A stretch of DNA of 64,000 nt from Doryteuthis pealeii (GCA_023376005.1 CM042156.1:41399656-41463655), one strand, 5' to 3'. Positions 31,393 through 43,397 are shown, numbered from the stretch's first letter. Notes: generated by a model not told the origin, from the letters alone. Made by a program: numbers and translations.

Positions 31393-32575
31393 GTGGTTGT
31401 ATGATCCCCATTCCCTGTTGTCTCGTATAGTAGGGGGTATCAACCTCAGTGATTCTTCCATTAAAACACGTTAGTCCTTGAACAGCCGAGATGGAAAGAA
31501 AAGGTTGCTCAATAAACTTGAAAGTATTCGTGTTTGCACTGGAATAATAAAAAAAAAGAGGGATGGCTCATCTATACACGGGAGTATCATGGATTTTACA
31601 CGTATAAAGATGGGGATGAAAAACAAAAAAGAACGTCTATCGGAGTTGTTCTTCTCCTATGTTAACGAACACTTGATATAAACGTTGAGAACAGCATCAA
31701 CAACAACAACACGTGGGATAGACGAATGGATTTTTTTTCCGGTTATTTACTATCGCGGGTTTTACAAGTATCTCACCCGCACGGAAAGTGCATTTTAAAA
31801 CAAATTTGTCAATAAGACTGAGACTGGCCGGTTTACAGCCAAACACTTCTTTATCAAATATGTTCCGCTATATTTTTACTAGTCTTATGAGCCTTTCCAT
31901 AATGGGGTTCGCTTTGCTGTTAAGGGAATCCAAATTATTGACCATTTGAAGCTCAAACCGGTACTTCTTTCTTACATCCTACGTTCATGTGATCTGGAGA
32001 CTCACTAAAGCTGCATCTTTTTTGTTCTTCAGTCAAATGTTTTATATATCAACTCGTGGGGTTGGATTTGTTGTTATTTGGGGCTCCATGATTATCATGT
32101 ATTTTACGAAGATTTACTAAAAGCGTAAAGATGACTCTACCAATTAGTCACCCTACTTATACTTGTATTCAATAATCACAATTTTTAGAAAAACAAAACT
32201 CTGATTAACGTTAAATAGAATACTAAAGTTACATGTTGTGTTACTGTTGCCAATGTTGAAATACAGTTTTAGTTTCTATCTACAAATTCGACCTTATTTC
32301 TGTCAATATTTTTTTATAAATGTATACTAAATCGTAAAATTAGTTCTTTAGGGTGAATTACTATTGCGGGTAATAACAAGAAAATCAGTGTGCGACAAAT
32401 ACAATTGTCTAAAAAATTTGTTGTTGTCTTTTTCTTTTTTAAGTATATCGTTATCATTTGTATTCTTTTCTTTCTTTTAATTCCTAGATAACTCATTGTT
32501 ATTTTTATTCATTTAGGACTAGTTTATTTTTCCATTTTATTTTCGATGTCCCCGCAGAAATAATAGTATATTTTC
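30860..32575. other. Intronic DNA with one (ATT)n tract
   Basis: (ATT)n at 31351-31391. The short frame at 31478-31681 has no recognisable domain and is not supported as a gene. Otherwise nothing. Confidence 0.5.
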
Positions 32576-32579
32576 GTTC

Positions 32580-32783
32580 CTTTGTTTAATGGCATATCAA
32601 TCTGTGTGGATTATTTGATGCCTTGTAGAAAAAAAACAGTATTTAACCCATAGCTGGGGATTCATGCCTTTCCCCAAGAGTATAAGTCCGAAAGTGAGCG
32701 TAATAGCGTGACTGTGGTTCGAACTCGCTTACTACGATGTCGCAGTCCAGCACGTTAGCCACTACGCCCCGAGGACTCCCTCT
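32580..32783 (-). mobile_element. tRNA-derived SINE, family C
   Basis: The 3' end lies at low coordinates (TTTGTTTAATGGCATATCAA). The head is TGGCTAACGTGCTGGACTGC, B-box GAGTTCGAACCACAG on the minus strand. A small deletion follows TTTGATGCC. Confidence 0.85.
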
Positions 32784-32886
32784 GTTGTAATAATTGACGT
32801 TTTAAATTGTTCAAATTTCTGAAATGAAGCATTGTTATTTTTATTAATTTATGACTAGTTTATCTTTCATCTTATTTTTGTTCTCC

Positions 32887-32887
<1 letters not shown>

Positions 32888-32939
<52 letters not shown>
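32888..32939. repeat. (AGT)n microsatellite
   Basis: About 17 AGT units. Confidence 0.95.
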
Positions 32940-33721
32940 AGTTGTCCGAATTCCTTAGATGATACATTGTCATTATTATTAATTTTGGCTATTATTTCTT
33001 CTATCTTATCCCTCTTGATTTAGTTGTATTTCTAAGAGAAAGAATTGACATAGTTTTATTCTTTGATTTTGCGTGTTTTATTTTTGTTGTTTTTTATTGT
33101 TTTTGTTTCTGGGTTTTTTGGGGGTTTTTATCGAAACTTTCTGGTCCTTAATATACAACCTTTAAATAAGCAGCTTGGACAGAAACATTTTTTTTTAATC
33201 ATCTTCCGGTGACTGTCATTATTAATTATTATAAACAAAGCCCCTGAATCTGAAAAAAACTTGCTGAATTGTTTGATGCGCTCATTCATTCAAATCACAC
33301 AAAATAGACTGACCGCATTTCTTTTTATCCCTACTCGCACATTTTAACGTGCATTTTTGTATCATGTACGTACATAGCAAACACTGACCCACGTGAAATA
33401 TCTTCTTGATGTCTAGATACCCGCTAAAACTTTCAGACTGTCGACGATATGCTAAAGACAAAGATTAATGTGTTTTTTTTTTTTACCCGATAAACTACGC
33501 CACAAATGTGCCTTTGTGCCGTATGAAAAATACAATACCGGTAAACAATGCCACCCAGTTGAAAGAGTGTACGAGTTACGCCCCCTTGATTTAGAGTCAG
33601 AGTGAGAGGAAACGGAGGTATTGAACCAAAAAGCGGAATAAAGTCTCAATTAGCCACTTTGTGAAATTTCACGGCACTTTCCTCGATATTTTAGATAATT
33701 TTAATAAATTCATAGGGTCGG

Positions 33722-33807
<86 letters not shown>

Positions 33808-34062
33808 GTAAGTAAAGTCGTCGGAGTGGTCTAAAGTTGGTATCAGCCAGACAGCGAGTGAGTCTATCCTCGTTTCATTAGTGCTAGACCAAGGAGATTG
33901 TTTAGGCGTCTGAGGTGGAGCGCAACACCTACCATCAGCTCCTCACTTTACCGAACAGATCCCTGTGCTACTTATATGCTGAGTTGGCGAGGACCGGTAT
34001 TGAACTCGGATCCTTGCGGTCCTAGTCGGACGCTCTACCGACTGAGCTAAACCGACCAGTTG
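33722..34062 (-). mobile_element. (TA)n(TG)n tract followed by SINE family A
   Basis: (TA)n(TG)n at 33722-33805 abuts AAGTAAGTAAAGTCGTCGG, the reversed 3' end of family A. The head TTAGCTCAGTCGGTAGAGCG is near 34030-34055. In element orientation the microsatellite follows ACTTTACTTACTT. Confidence 0.9.
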
Positions 34063-34413
34063 GGTTAAGAAATATTATGTCTGTCTGTCTGTATGTATGT
34101 TTGCTTGTACAACGACTGACCGCACGTCTTTTTCATAAAGGGACATTAGTGACGACCTACAAAGACCAATATTCAATAAAATCTACACTCTAATTTTCAT
34201 CCGAGAGGGGGTTAAAAACTTTTTACCTCTCAATTTCCCTAAGAAAACCTAAATAAAACATAATAAGGGTATAAATAAATGATATATTAAAAGTTAATTT
34301 AAGAATGATAAAAAAATTAGACAAATTAATCAAGTATAAACATAATCTAAAAAACAAAAAGGCAAATAAAAAATACAAAAAATAATGATTAAAATGAACA
34401 ACATAAAACGATA

Positions 34414-34809
34414 TCTTCTATTAATAATGGAGATTCGCTTCCGGTTTTTGTCTGTAACAAAAATTACGTCACTGCTTACGTCACATACCCAAAATCGTCA
34501 TATCATAGAATAAATACACTCAAAATTTGAACATGCAACATTAGACAGTCCTCATTGTTTTTTAAAACAAGTTTTAATAATACATGACTGGTATTATATA
34601 TCTATACATAGTTTGTTTTATTTTAATACATTTTTAAAGTTTACATTTCAAATTGTTTTATTTTTTAATCCTTTAATGAATTTGATGATTTTAATTACTT
34701 AGAGTACAAACTTGCTGACATTGAATTTTTTTACTCCCACCCCTCAGGCAATATGTTTTAAAAAATCTATTTTTACATCGCCCGGAGGGTGTTTTTTATT
34801 TTGTACTAG
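34414..34809 (+). mobile_element. Helitron-like element, short copy
   Basis: Starts TCTTCTATTAATAATGGAG after an A and ends CGCCCGGAGGGTG hairpin, TTTTTTATTTTGTA, CTAG before a T. About 395 bp, with an internal deletion relative to the 640-bp copies. Confidence 0.75.
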
Positions 34810-34964
34810 TATAAAGAATAAAAGAATCATAAAACAAATATATAGAAAAATTATTTTTATTAATCTATATATAAATATAGATAAGAGATTTATTATTAGC
34901 TTTTTTTAAATCCTGGACAACGCCGGGTAGTTCTGTTAGTGACTATTAATACTGAACCGCTTAA

Positions 34965-35090
34965 ATCTCAAGTAGTGTAATGTTACCGAACTAGATTAAC
35001 AGACTATTGTTAGTGAGTTCGATTCTGACTGGGTGCTCCATACTTCTGTCCTTGTGCTGCATCTAAGCTATGCTTAATAAATAACTATAT
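34965..35090 (+). mobile_element. Diverged family B-like SINE
   Basis: AGTGTAATGTTACCGAACTA, GTGAGTTCGATTCTGACTGG, CCATACTTCTGTCCTTGTGC and CTTAATAAATAAC match the subfamily at 61185-61310. Confidence 0.65.
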
Positions 35091-35099
35091 CCTTCCCAT

Positions 35100-35550
35100 G
35101 TTGATTCTCTTATTTATAGAATTTATGTTATGATTATTCGCAAATGCTTCAAAGATGTTCTCTTCTTCTCGTATCGTTACATCCTGTGTTGGTATCTTTC
35201 AAGTCTACCTTCGTCGGCAAATATCTTATGACTTATTTCTTTTAGTTTAATTGTCTCTTTGCCTTTGCTGTTGTTGTCATTTGTCGGCTGTTTCATCCTA
35301 TTGTGTCCTAATCTATTTTCCTTTACTTTGTAATTTTTCATCTACTCGTAGCTTTTTGATTTATTCCCCGATCTCATTTCCCAACCAGCTTTTTCTTTCT
35401 TTTTTTTCTTTCTTTCTTTTTGGGGTTCTTAATCTGGATGCCTAGTTGTCAATGACAAGTTTAACTCCTGCATAAGTTAGATAGATCAAATTGGTAATGT
35501 TATCTGCTTCAATGTAATTCAGTAATCTACTTACATCCTCAATTATTTTT
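35100..35550. other. No recognised feature
   Basis: T-rich intronic sequence, low-complexity CTTT near 35395-35425. Confidence 0.5.
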
Positions 35551-35554
35551 TTAT

Positions 35555-35703
35555 CTTTTCACTTTCTTTCATTTTTCACTCTATGGTTCACTGGAACTGT
35601 AAAATCCATTAGATGACAAGTTCTCTTCTTCTTGTTAATTAACACTCGGTCTGGTCTCCAAACCAGGATTAGGTGATCCGTCTGTATCTCAAAGTCCCAG
35701 AGA

Positions 35704-35752
<49 letters not shown>

Positions 35753-35990
35753 GCAAGTTTTTCACACTAGTTTTAACTAGCCCTTTTTTTTAACTAAAGT
35801 CTGAGTGACAACAAGTCTCCTCGGGACTCCAGGTCCCTTTCAAGTAATGTAGCTGATTTTAACAGTGCTAGGGTCTAGATGGTTTCGATTCTTCCTCTGA
35901 TCTCCAATTTCTACAGTCTATTTTCAAGGCCTTTGGTGACCGTTCCAAATGCTCCAACTACAATTGGTATCACCGTCACGATCCAGAAAA
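35555..35990 (-). mobile_element. Two family G LINE fragments around an (ATT)n tract
   Basis: 35555-35703 encodes LWDFEIQTDHLILVWRPDRV and MDFTVPVNHRVK on the minus strand. (ATT)n at 35704-35750. 35751-35990 matches the extreme 3' region. The first piece stops exactly at the ATT run and the next begins after it. Confidence 0.75.
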
Positions 35991-36417
35991 TGAGAAACAA
36001 TGTTTTAATTCAGAATTAACAGGCTAAGACTTATCTTTTTTGAACAGACATTTTTGTCAGATTTTTACTTAATTAAAAATTGACCAAAAAATAGAGGTCT
36101 GATTTGACTTGAATTTACTTTAAAACTAGCTGATTTTAATAGTAATGCACAAGCAAAGATTGCGCTACGATATGCATTTTTGGTTTTGTTACGGGAAAAA
36201 ATACATGAACTTTCATAAATCGGATCTTTATCAAATAGAAAGTAGACTAAATTCGTTACAGTAACCCCTATTGTTCAGAGGTCGATTTCGGCCTCTTTCC
36301 AAAGACAATGGAAGGCACTCGGTCGGTTGTCATAAAATTACGCCCCTGTCACATGGTGGCATGGGCCATAAGTGTTACTGGGACAAAATCCTAAATCTCG
36401 GTTGTTGTTCTTCACAG

Positions 36418-36918
36418 ATCTCCCAAGAGAAAGGAGACAAACGTGCTCCAACCGTCGGCCAAACTTCGGCACCCACGGGGACGACAGCGACCACCACAAC
36501 GAAAACGGCCAATGATACATCCCCGACGCCGCAGCCGGCCAAATCTAAGCCTCGGGCCTTTGACATCTTCAACAAACGCGTTGCTGAAGACACTCAACAA
36601 CAAGAGGGAGCCAAGAAGGAAGCGGTCAAAAAAGAACGAAAGATTGTGGTCCCAAAGGAGGCTGCTCCACCCGCCGATGGGGGTAAGATGAAGTTTGCGC
36701 CGCCCAAGAACGAAATTACACACACGTCAGAGATGATGTGGTCTAAATTGCAGCGACGAAAGGGAGACGTCACCGTGCGGGATATTTTGGATCTATGCGA
36801 GAAAGCCCGGAAACCCAAGATCATCCGAGTCCCCGGATGGGACGGAGATGACACCAAATTCCAGGGTTACCAGGACATCGACGAGTTGCTGGATGCATTT
36901 GGTGTTGAAACAGTCAAG
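36418..36918 (+). CDS. Internal exon 3 of the same gene; disordered linker followed by a conserved-looking domain
   Basis: Seen: the acceptor GTTCTTCACAG and donor AAG/GTAGGA bound 501 bp (167 codons) with phase 0 at both edges, matching the phase-0 donor at 29734 across a 6.7-kb intron. Residues 1 to about 100 are Thr/Pro/Lys/Gln-rich and look unstructured. They include AFDIFNKRVAEDTQQQEG and a basic KKEAVKKERK stretch. From about residue 100 the composition turns globular: MMWSKLQRRKGDVTVRDILD, a Cys-containing helix-like segment, RVPGWDGDD, then DIDELLDAFGVETVK at the donor. This segment looks like the start of a folded domain completed in the next exon, which I cannot locate. The open frame upstream (36271-36417) crosses the acceptor and is probably intron. 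I do not recognise the domain. Confidence 0.85.
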
Positions 36919-36949
36919 GTAGGATATTGTTTTTATTTCTTTATTTCTT

Positions 36950-37345
36950 TATTTTATTACTATCTCTGTCTCATAATAGTGCCACCCAGTCGGTGAGGCT
37001 TAGAATATGCTGACTACACTGACTGTATCCCTTGTAGAATGGTAAGACACCCCAACCCCACAAAAAAAAAAGATTTATCTGGGGTATAACACTAAACTGT
37101 AACTGGTGGCGAGGCTCCAGTTCTGGAGCTCTTGAGGATACGGATATTTTTAATACTTTATTTATTTTATCACTATCTCTGCCTCATAAATAGTACCACC
37201 TAGTCGGTGGGGTTCAGAATACGCTGACTGTATCCCCTGTAGAGGGGTAAGATACCCCCCTCACACAAAAAGAGTTATCTGGGATATGACACTAAACTGG
37301 ATCTGGTGGTGAGGCTCCAGTTCTAAAGGTCTAGAGAATATGAAT
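36950..37345 (+). repeat. Tandem pair of a roughly 190-bp repeat (family L)
   Basis: Units start near 36958 and 37150. Each has CACCYAGTCGGTGRGG, a CTGACTGTATCCC element, TTATCTGGG.TAT.ACACTAAA and GGYGAGGCTCCAGTTCT. By-eye identity is about 85 percent. A fragment is at 4388-4480. Confidence 0.8.
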
Positions 37346-37394
37346 ATTTTATACTTTTTACATTTTTATCTATCTGGATTTTTTAGATGAACCT

Positions 37395-37500
37395 TGATAT
37401 GTATTATTTTCTGACTGTTGTCCTCATCTTTATCGATATAAAATAGAACACAACGTTTTGGCTGTTGCACTCTTCGGCCTTCTTCCGGTGTACCTTCTCC
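37395..37500 (-). mobile_element. SINE family E 3' fragment
   Basis: The minus strand reads CGGAAGAAGGCCGAAGAGTG, AAAACGTTGTGTTC and GATAAAGATGAGGACAACAG, as in 57835-58160. Confidence 0.65.
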
Positions 37501-38980
37501 ATCTGAGTATGGCAATGATTCAACCTGAGAAATCATTTTGAATAGTTTGTCTGTTGAGCAGGTTTCAAAATAAGGGGTGTATCAATGGTACTCAGACCCC
37601 ATATGAATACACTGTATATCCTTCTTCATCGTTAACTCAAGTCTGTCCCTGAGCAGGTATGCACAGACCGTGCACTGGTATGAGTATTACTATGTGTAAC
37701 TGCCGGGCTGGTCTTGGATAAAGTGAAGGCATGACGATTCTCTTACTGATGTTATTAGGTTTTTTTAATAAACACCGTGAAACTGTACAAGGAAAACAAA
37801 TAGCATTTAATAACAGCGAATAACTTACGAAATTCAAAAAATCTCAAAGAAATACAAACACTTCAACAAATAGAAATATTTCAATAAATAAACTCACAGT
37901 TTTTTGCCTCATTCCGACCAGTTTGACGGCGATATTCTAACTGACTTACCCCTTTTTGGTTAGAGTTCATAGACCACAGAAACTAGTGGTCCGCACTAAA
38001 TGGTATTAACTCATTAAACACCCTAAATTGAATACTCTGGTGGTAGTTAATTTTATAAACAAAATATTTATATAAAAATAAGAAATAATTAAACTGATCA
38101 GTTTTAGCGGCAGTTACACTATGTCACGAGAAGTCCGAAGATATTGATAATTTCATTAGAAATATTTACTTCTCCATAGTATATACACAAACTGCACCCA
38201 GATCAAAAACTGACGGCGTCCATTTTGACATTGGATTTCATTTTTCATTAGTACATATAGTAAATATGTAACAATTATTATGAGACAGAAGTAGTATTTA
38301 TGTTTTGCGTGTGTTTCTTTTATTCTATTTTTGTTTATTTTTTATTTTATCTTTTTTATGTTTTATTTTTGTGTGTGTATTTTATTCTATTTTTATTTAT
38401 CTTTTTTTGTGGGGAATTTGTGGGAAATTCATATTTCAACATCCACACTATATTCGTTGATTCAACAAAAAGAAAGAAAATATCATATTTCTTCCATATA
38501 AGCCGCACTCTTTCAGAAATAACTGCGTATTATACAACAAAAATCGTGGTTTAGGGTTAGGGTAAGATTTGAGGGGACTGACTTCATATTTATCTATTTG
38601 CATGAAATGTTTCCTAAATGTTTTACAATCCTTTGGTTATGTGGCCAACACATCCTTCATCATAAGATAACTCTGGGGTCAGGCAGGGTTTCTATTTTAA
38701 TTATTGACGAAAAAAAGACAAAAAAAAAACGTTGACGTACCGGACAAAGTAAAAAAGTGTTAAATATGAAAAGATGGTGCGACTATACAACTAAAATAAC
38801 AACAACAAAAAAAAAACAGGTAGGTTTCAAATACAAACAACCGTGACTAAAAGTTACATGTTAATTTGAAAATCATCTGAAGACCGCTAATTAAACGTGA
38901 AGTCTTTAGTCACTATTTTTTACACTTTGAAAATATTCAGTTTTACTTTTTACAAGCTGTTTGCATTTCATATAGCAGTA
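37501..38980. other. Intronic or intergenic DNA with no recognised feature
   Basis: AT-rich. A TTTAGGGTTAGGGTAAG stretch at 38551-38568 is a two-unit telomere-like motif. No coding frame is supported. Confidence 0.45.
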
Positions 38981-38984
38981 ATTC

Positions 38985-39117
38985 TCCCTCCAGCTATAGG
39001 TAAATAGTAGAGCGGACTTGGTTAGGCAACCAGTCTGGGTGAAAAAAGACCAGTATTCAAACCTGTTTAACTCCACTTAAGAAATTGACCATGTCTCACA
39101 TTCTACTCGTGCCGAGA

Positions 39118-39177
<60 letters not shown>
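38985..39177 (+). mobile_element. SINE family D 3' half with (TA)n tail
   Basis: CCAGCTATAGGTAAATAGTA, GTCTGGGTGAAAAAAG, CTTAAGAAATTGACCATGTC and CTCGTGCCGAGAGGTTTATA, passing directly into (TA)n to 39177. A second (TA)n(CA)n at 39292-39352 is not attached to a visible SINE. Confidence 0.8.
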
Positions 39178-39179
<2 letters not shown>

Positions 39180-39289
39180 CTCACTCATGGCTAGAGTTTC
39201 ATTTGCAACTCACCTCAATCTTTGCAATTTGGGATTTCTTTGACTCCACCCTGCATTTTGTGTGAGTGGGGGTCGTGTAAAATTGCATC

Positions 39290-39351
<62 letters not shown>

Positions 39352-39839
39352 ATCTAATGAAGCTTAAATTACAAAAGAAGCTTTCAACTACTTATCAATC
39401 CATTTACTTCTATTTAAAAAGAATAAATAAATCGTGGATGCAGCCCACATCTTGTATCAGATGCTGTAAGCTGAACCAGAAACCCAAGGCTGACATGGTC
39501 GGAAATAACGGAGATTGAAATAGAAATACGGTGCCCACCCCAACACACACCCGTTATCTCCGATTTCAGTTACTCGCAGTCAACTCGACAAATAAAAAGA
39601 AGTGTTTATAATGGCCCCAAAATGAACGAAATGAAAATGCATCCGTTAAAGGGAAATGTCTCGACTTGATAAAGAAAGAAACAATCGTCTGCTGAAGTTG
39701 CTATGGATACAAAAACAAATCTTCTGTCAAATAACTATAGAGCATCTTCTTAGAATTGTCCTTCTTATTATCAGTTATATATATATATATAATAGTAATT
39801 GGTAATTTGCTTGAAGCATTGTTAAGTATGTTATTATAT

Positions 39840-40089
39840 ATTAATGATTTGAAGGCAATTACAATGCATATAAAAAATAAAAACAAAAAGATGTTTTTTT
39901 GTCTTATCGATTTCAAAGCAAACTTTATCATCAGAGACGGTTCCACCCATTTCATTCATAACATAAAGAAAGAAACACGTCCATTTCTGAAAACCGTCTC
40001 TGATGATAAAGTTTACTTTGAAATCAATAAGACAAAAAAAACATCTTTTTGTTTTTATTTTTTATATGCATTGTAATTGCCTTCAAATC

Positions 40090-40095
<6 letters not shown>
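39840..40095. repeat. Fold-back element with roughly 100-bp arms
   Basis: 39840-39940 and 39994-40095 are inverted copies with two base changes and one T-run length difference. The loop is 53 bp. A short TA run lies 50 bp to the left and a (TA)n tract (40094-40133) abuts the right arm. Confidence 0.85.
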
Positions 40096-40136
<41 letters not shown>

Positions 40137-40345
40137 AAGTAAAGTACAGTCGTCGGAGTGGCCTATTTTCGGTATCAACCAGACAGCGAGGGAGTCTATC
40201 CCCTTTTAACTAGCAATAGACCAGTGCATCTGAGCTGGAGCGCTACACCTACCACCAGCTCCCTACTTTATAACACAGATACCTGTGTTACTTATACGCT
40301 GAGTTGACGAGGGCCCGTATTGAACCCGGAACGTTGTGGTTCCGA
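40094..40345 (-). mobile_element. (TA)n tract and SINE family A, head truncated
   Basis: (TA)n then AAGTAAGTAAAGTACAGTCG (reversed 3' end) through GTTGACGAGGGCCCGTATTG. The A-box end is replaced by the mariner-type MITE pieces beginning near 40346. Confidence 0.8.
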
Positions 40346-40523
40346 TCATGTATCCTGAAAAAAATAACGTTCCACACGTTAATCTTTTTCAGAATACAAG
40401 GTGTGTAAAAAAAAAAATATCAAGTTTAAAGTACTAAGATAGAAATGAAGAATTAATGGAACTTTTTTTTCAGAATACAAGGTGTGTCAAAAAGTACAAA
40501 AAATCTCGATACTTTTTTGACAC

Positions 40524-40570
<47 letters not shown>
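40341..40570 (+). mobile_element. mariner-type MITE pieces and (TA)n
   Basis: AGAATACAAGGTGTGT occurs at 40391 and 40472; the second reaches ATACTTTTTTGACACACCTT at 40528. (TA)n fills 40529-40570. Confidence 0.7.
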
Positions 40571-40573
<3 letters not shown>

Positions 40574-41147
40574 TAGAGATGTGGAATTCCAAGAAATTAA
40601 CTTTATCGTTATCAATTTCCTTCTTTATTTTATTTTTATGACAACACGAAAAATGCCCAAAAGTCATTGACACAGAGTACACTAACATCTGTGTGTATTT
40701 GTACAGTAGACGTTGCATACGTACACGTACACATATGCATAAGAGTTTTCCCTTCCGTTTTTTTTCCTTTTTTACAAACAGTTCCTTCTTCATCATTTCC
40801 TCTCTTTATTCTCGTCTTCAACTTTAACTTCTTTGTTCTCTTTGATATAATTTCTTCCAAGCCAAACAGAGGAAAAAATTATGGAATAACTCAATATTGA
40901 AGAAAAAGATGATGATGTAGGGATTGACTAATTTTAGTCTGATGTTAGTGATCTTGATGCATCTGTAATAAAAACAATCATCCATTTCCCTTTTCAGGTG
41001 TCCCATGCGCAACCCTGTCCATAATTATTTGTTTGCAATAATTTGCATATCTACGATTATCTGCATTATTTTTTTTATCTAGCAGTAAATAAACTAATAA
41101 CAGATAAGACTCAAAACATTTTTCTTTTATTAATAAAAAAAATAGAA

Positions 41148-41400
41148 TTAATTTTTAATCGACCTTTCTCGAGCTTTTATGACAGCCTTAATTCTTTCAG
41201 TTCTGCATTTCAATAATTTAAAGCAATACTTTTTATCAAAATGGTTCCGAATGACGGATAACAGATTTTCTTTGGTGGATGGAGCCTTCTCGTGGACCTT
41301 TTTTTTCTTTTCTACTATAAATTTTCAATTGGATTCCATAATCTTTCCTCAATATTGTGTTATTCATACTTTCCTCTGTATAGCTTGGGAAAAATATACC
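41148..41400 (-). pseudogene. Tc1-like transposase C-terminal remnant
   Basis: On the minus strand a frame ends at a stop (41148-41150) after PSTKENLLSVIRNHF and ERIKAVIKAR, the usual spacing and sense of a Tc1-like C-terminus. Just upstream in another frame lies WNPIENL (about 41317-41340), the hallmark around the last catalytic region, followed by two stops. One frameshift in an A-rich run separates them. Long inverted repeats (40921-41130 and 41700-41941) flank it, so it is the core of a dead Tc1-like element. A SINE inserted at 41446-41698 further disrupts it. Confidence 0.75.
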
Positions 41401-41443
41401 ATTAATTAATCTACTTCGTTTGAGAAATATCTTATTGAGCTTA

Positions 41444-41698
41444 AATAAGTAAAGTCGTCGGGGTGGCCTTGAGTCGGTATCAGCCAATCAGCGAGGGAGT
41501 CTATCCCCTTTTCACTAGCGCTAGACCAAGGATATTGTTTTTGCGTCTGAGGTGGAGCGCCACACCTACTATCAGCTCCTTACTTTACCGCACAGATCCC
41601 TGTGCTACTCTTACTCTGAGTTGGCGAGGGCCGGTATCGAACTAGGAACCTTGTGTTTTCTAACCGAACGCTCTACCGACTGAGCTAACCCGGCCGCT
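41444..41698 (-). mobile_element. tRNA-derived SINE, family A, full length
   Basis: The most complete copy: 3' end AAGTAAAGTCGTCGGGGTGG in reverse through to the head GTTAGCTCAGTCGGTAGAGC, GGTTCGATACCGGCC-type B-box, on the minus strand. It lies inside the Tc1-like relic. Confidence 0.9.
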
Positions 41699-42199
41699 AT
41701 AAAAGAAAAATGTTTTGCGTCTTATCTGTTATTAGTTTATTTACTGCTGGATTTTTAAAAAATAATTTTATGCCTGCATATGCCTCTCTTATCGTAGATA
41801 TGCCTCTATCGTAGATAGAAATTATTGCAAACAAATAATTATGGACATGGTTGCGCATGGGACACCTGAAAAGGGAAATGGATGATTGTTTTTATTACAG
41901 ATGCATCAAGATCACTAACATCAGACTAAAATTAGTCAATCACCCCACACACACTAAATAGCAAATGCCTTTTTGGGGAAGAAAAAGATGAAACTCTAAT
42001 CTACATAAGTAAATAGTGCAAGCTGGTTCAAAAGGAATACAACAAAAAAAAACATATGCATGATAGAGTAGGAACAGTAATACACTAGGAATTCTGCAAA
42101 AAACAAAATTGGGTTCAACCCTTAACATTAACCAATGAATTTTGTTTTAATTGAAATAGATCACTAAGTAGGACTGAGTCTATTCTAGTAGTGACCACC

Positions 42200-42410
42200 C
42201 CAAACGGGGATTTAAGAGGTTTTGAATCCAGAGTTTTTCCTTCTCCTAGACTGGTTGCTTAACCAAAGTTAAAGAACACAGTCTGTCCTACTATTTACAC
42301 ATATCTAGAGGGAGAGTAGTTGGATTCATAACTTTCCCAAGGGTATTAGCGCCATGTGAACAGTGGCTTCGTCCAGGATTTGAACTCGGGTCGACGAGTC
42401 CATTTCCTAC
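42200..42410 (-). mobile_element. SINE family D, partial
   Basis: The reversed body (TTTTTCCTTCTCCTAGACTG, CAAAGTTAAAGAACACAGTC, TTCCCAAGGGTATTAGCGC) with B-box GAGTTCAAATCCTGGACG on the minus strand. No TA tail on the low side. Confidence 0.75.
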
Positions 42411-43100
42411 GAATATCCTTGAAAATGAAATACTCTAGGACATTTAGACGATCATTATTATTTCATCCTCTCTAATCATGGCAATGACTCTTAATATTTT
42501 AGCCAGTCTTTATAATGCTTTCTGTTATAGACAGTTTGGCGCCATAAAAAAATTCGCGCGGAAATACGAAGCAATACAAAGTGTTTTATTGTTCTTCATG
42601 GGCCGATTTTTATGAAGAGTTCACTCGAGGCTTTCCTAATCGGATATGACAGGTTCCGTTGATTTCCTTATAGATTAATGAGAAAACCAGCGCATTTTTG
42701 AAAGACATTAAGAAATCAAATATTTGAACAAAAAAAATAATACAGAATAGATGATAGGAAAATGGAAACCATCTTTTTTTTTTCAATTCTCTCTTTTATT
42801 GATCTTGTCATATAAAATACTCGTTTATTAAAATGTAGAAATCCAAAGGCGTTACAATAATTTGTTAAAAGCTTTTCTATAACGTTAATATTATTTCCTA
42901 GCATCCCGAAAATTGCGATTGAAGACTTAAAATTAATAAGTGCCTCTGTGTTCCTATTTTTCAGTTCTTTTAAGCTGATTCTAAAATATCGATAATATTA
43001 AGCATTGAAATAATATCATATATAATCTATTGTAATATATTTAGTAATAATATAATGTTCGATATATTGATAATGCGTGTATAGATAGATAGGTATAAAA
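42411..43100. other. No recognised feature
   Basis: AT-rich DNA. A short family-G-like phrase near 42480-42530 (TTTTAGCCAGTCTTTATAAT) may be a LINE trace. Confidence 0.4.
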
Positions 43101-43224
43101 TACTGACAGCATATGAAAAGATAGATAGATAGATAAATAGATAGATAGATAGATAGATTATACTGACTATACAAAAGAGCTGGGATATATTTACAAATAT
43201 ACTTGACTTATAAATGGGACAATA

Positions 43225-43345
43225 ACAGACATTAACACTCCGAGTCAGAGTGGACCTGGAAGTAATGGACACTCCTCAGAATTCTAAAACTATAGCCAGA
43301 GGACACTTCTTAGGGGGGACATTAAGGGGTATCTTAACCCTCTGC
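43225..43345 (-). repeat. Family K fragment
   Basis: AGTCAGAGTGGACCTGGAAG, GGGGGACATTAAGGGGTAT-like text related to 15215-15300. Confidence 0.4.
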
Positions 43346-43397
43346 AATCGGTGTATTATGCGCCCAACTGTCCGGGAGGGATAGAGCAGAATAAGCG

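Larger units (their letters stand above)
40921..41941 (-). mobile_element. Tc1/mariner-superfamily relic with roughly 190-240-bp terminal inverted repeats
   Basis: The left end, GGATTGACTAATTTTAGTC, is repeated inverted at the right end, and the match runs nearly unbroken for about 135 bp, then resumes (TAAATAAACTAATAACAGAT) to about 41130 and 41702. The right arm carries a small extra stretch containing a repeated ATGCCTCT. Inside are the transposase remnant and a minus-strand SINE. The arms are much longer than those of classical Tc1 elements (tens of bases), resembling long-TIR variants of the superfamily. The target duplication is not clear. Confidence 0.75.

Noticed and set aside
31478..31681. 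67-codon plus-strand frame
   Set aside because: Basic composition but no homology recognised, no splice or promoter context, and inside an intron of the supported gene.
36271..36417. N-terminal extension of exon 3 beginning with a Met
   Set aside because: A strong acceptor lies at 36416-36417 and the phase matches the upstream exon. The extra 49 residues have a different composition.
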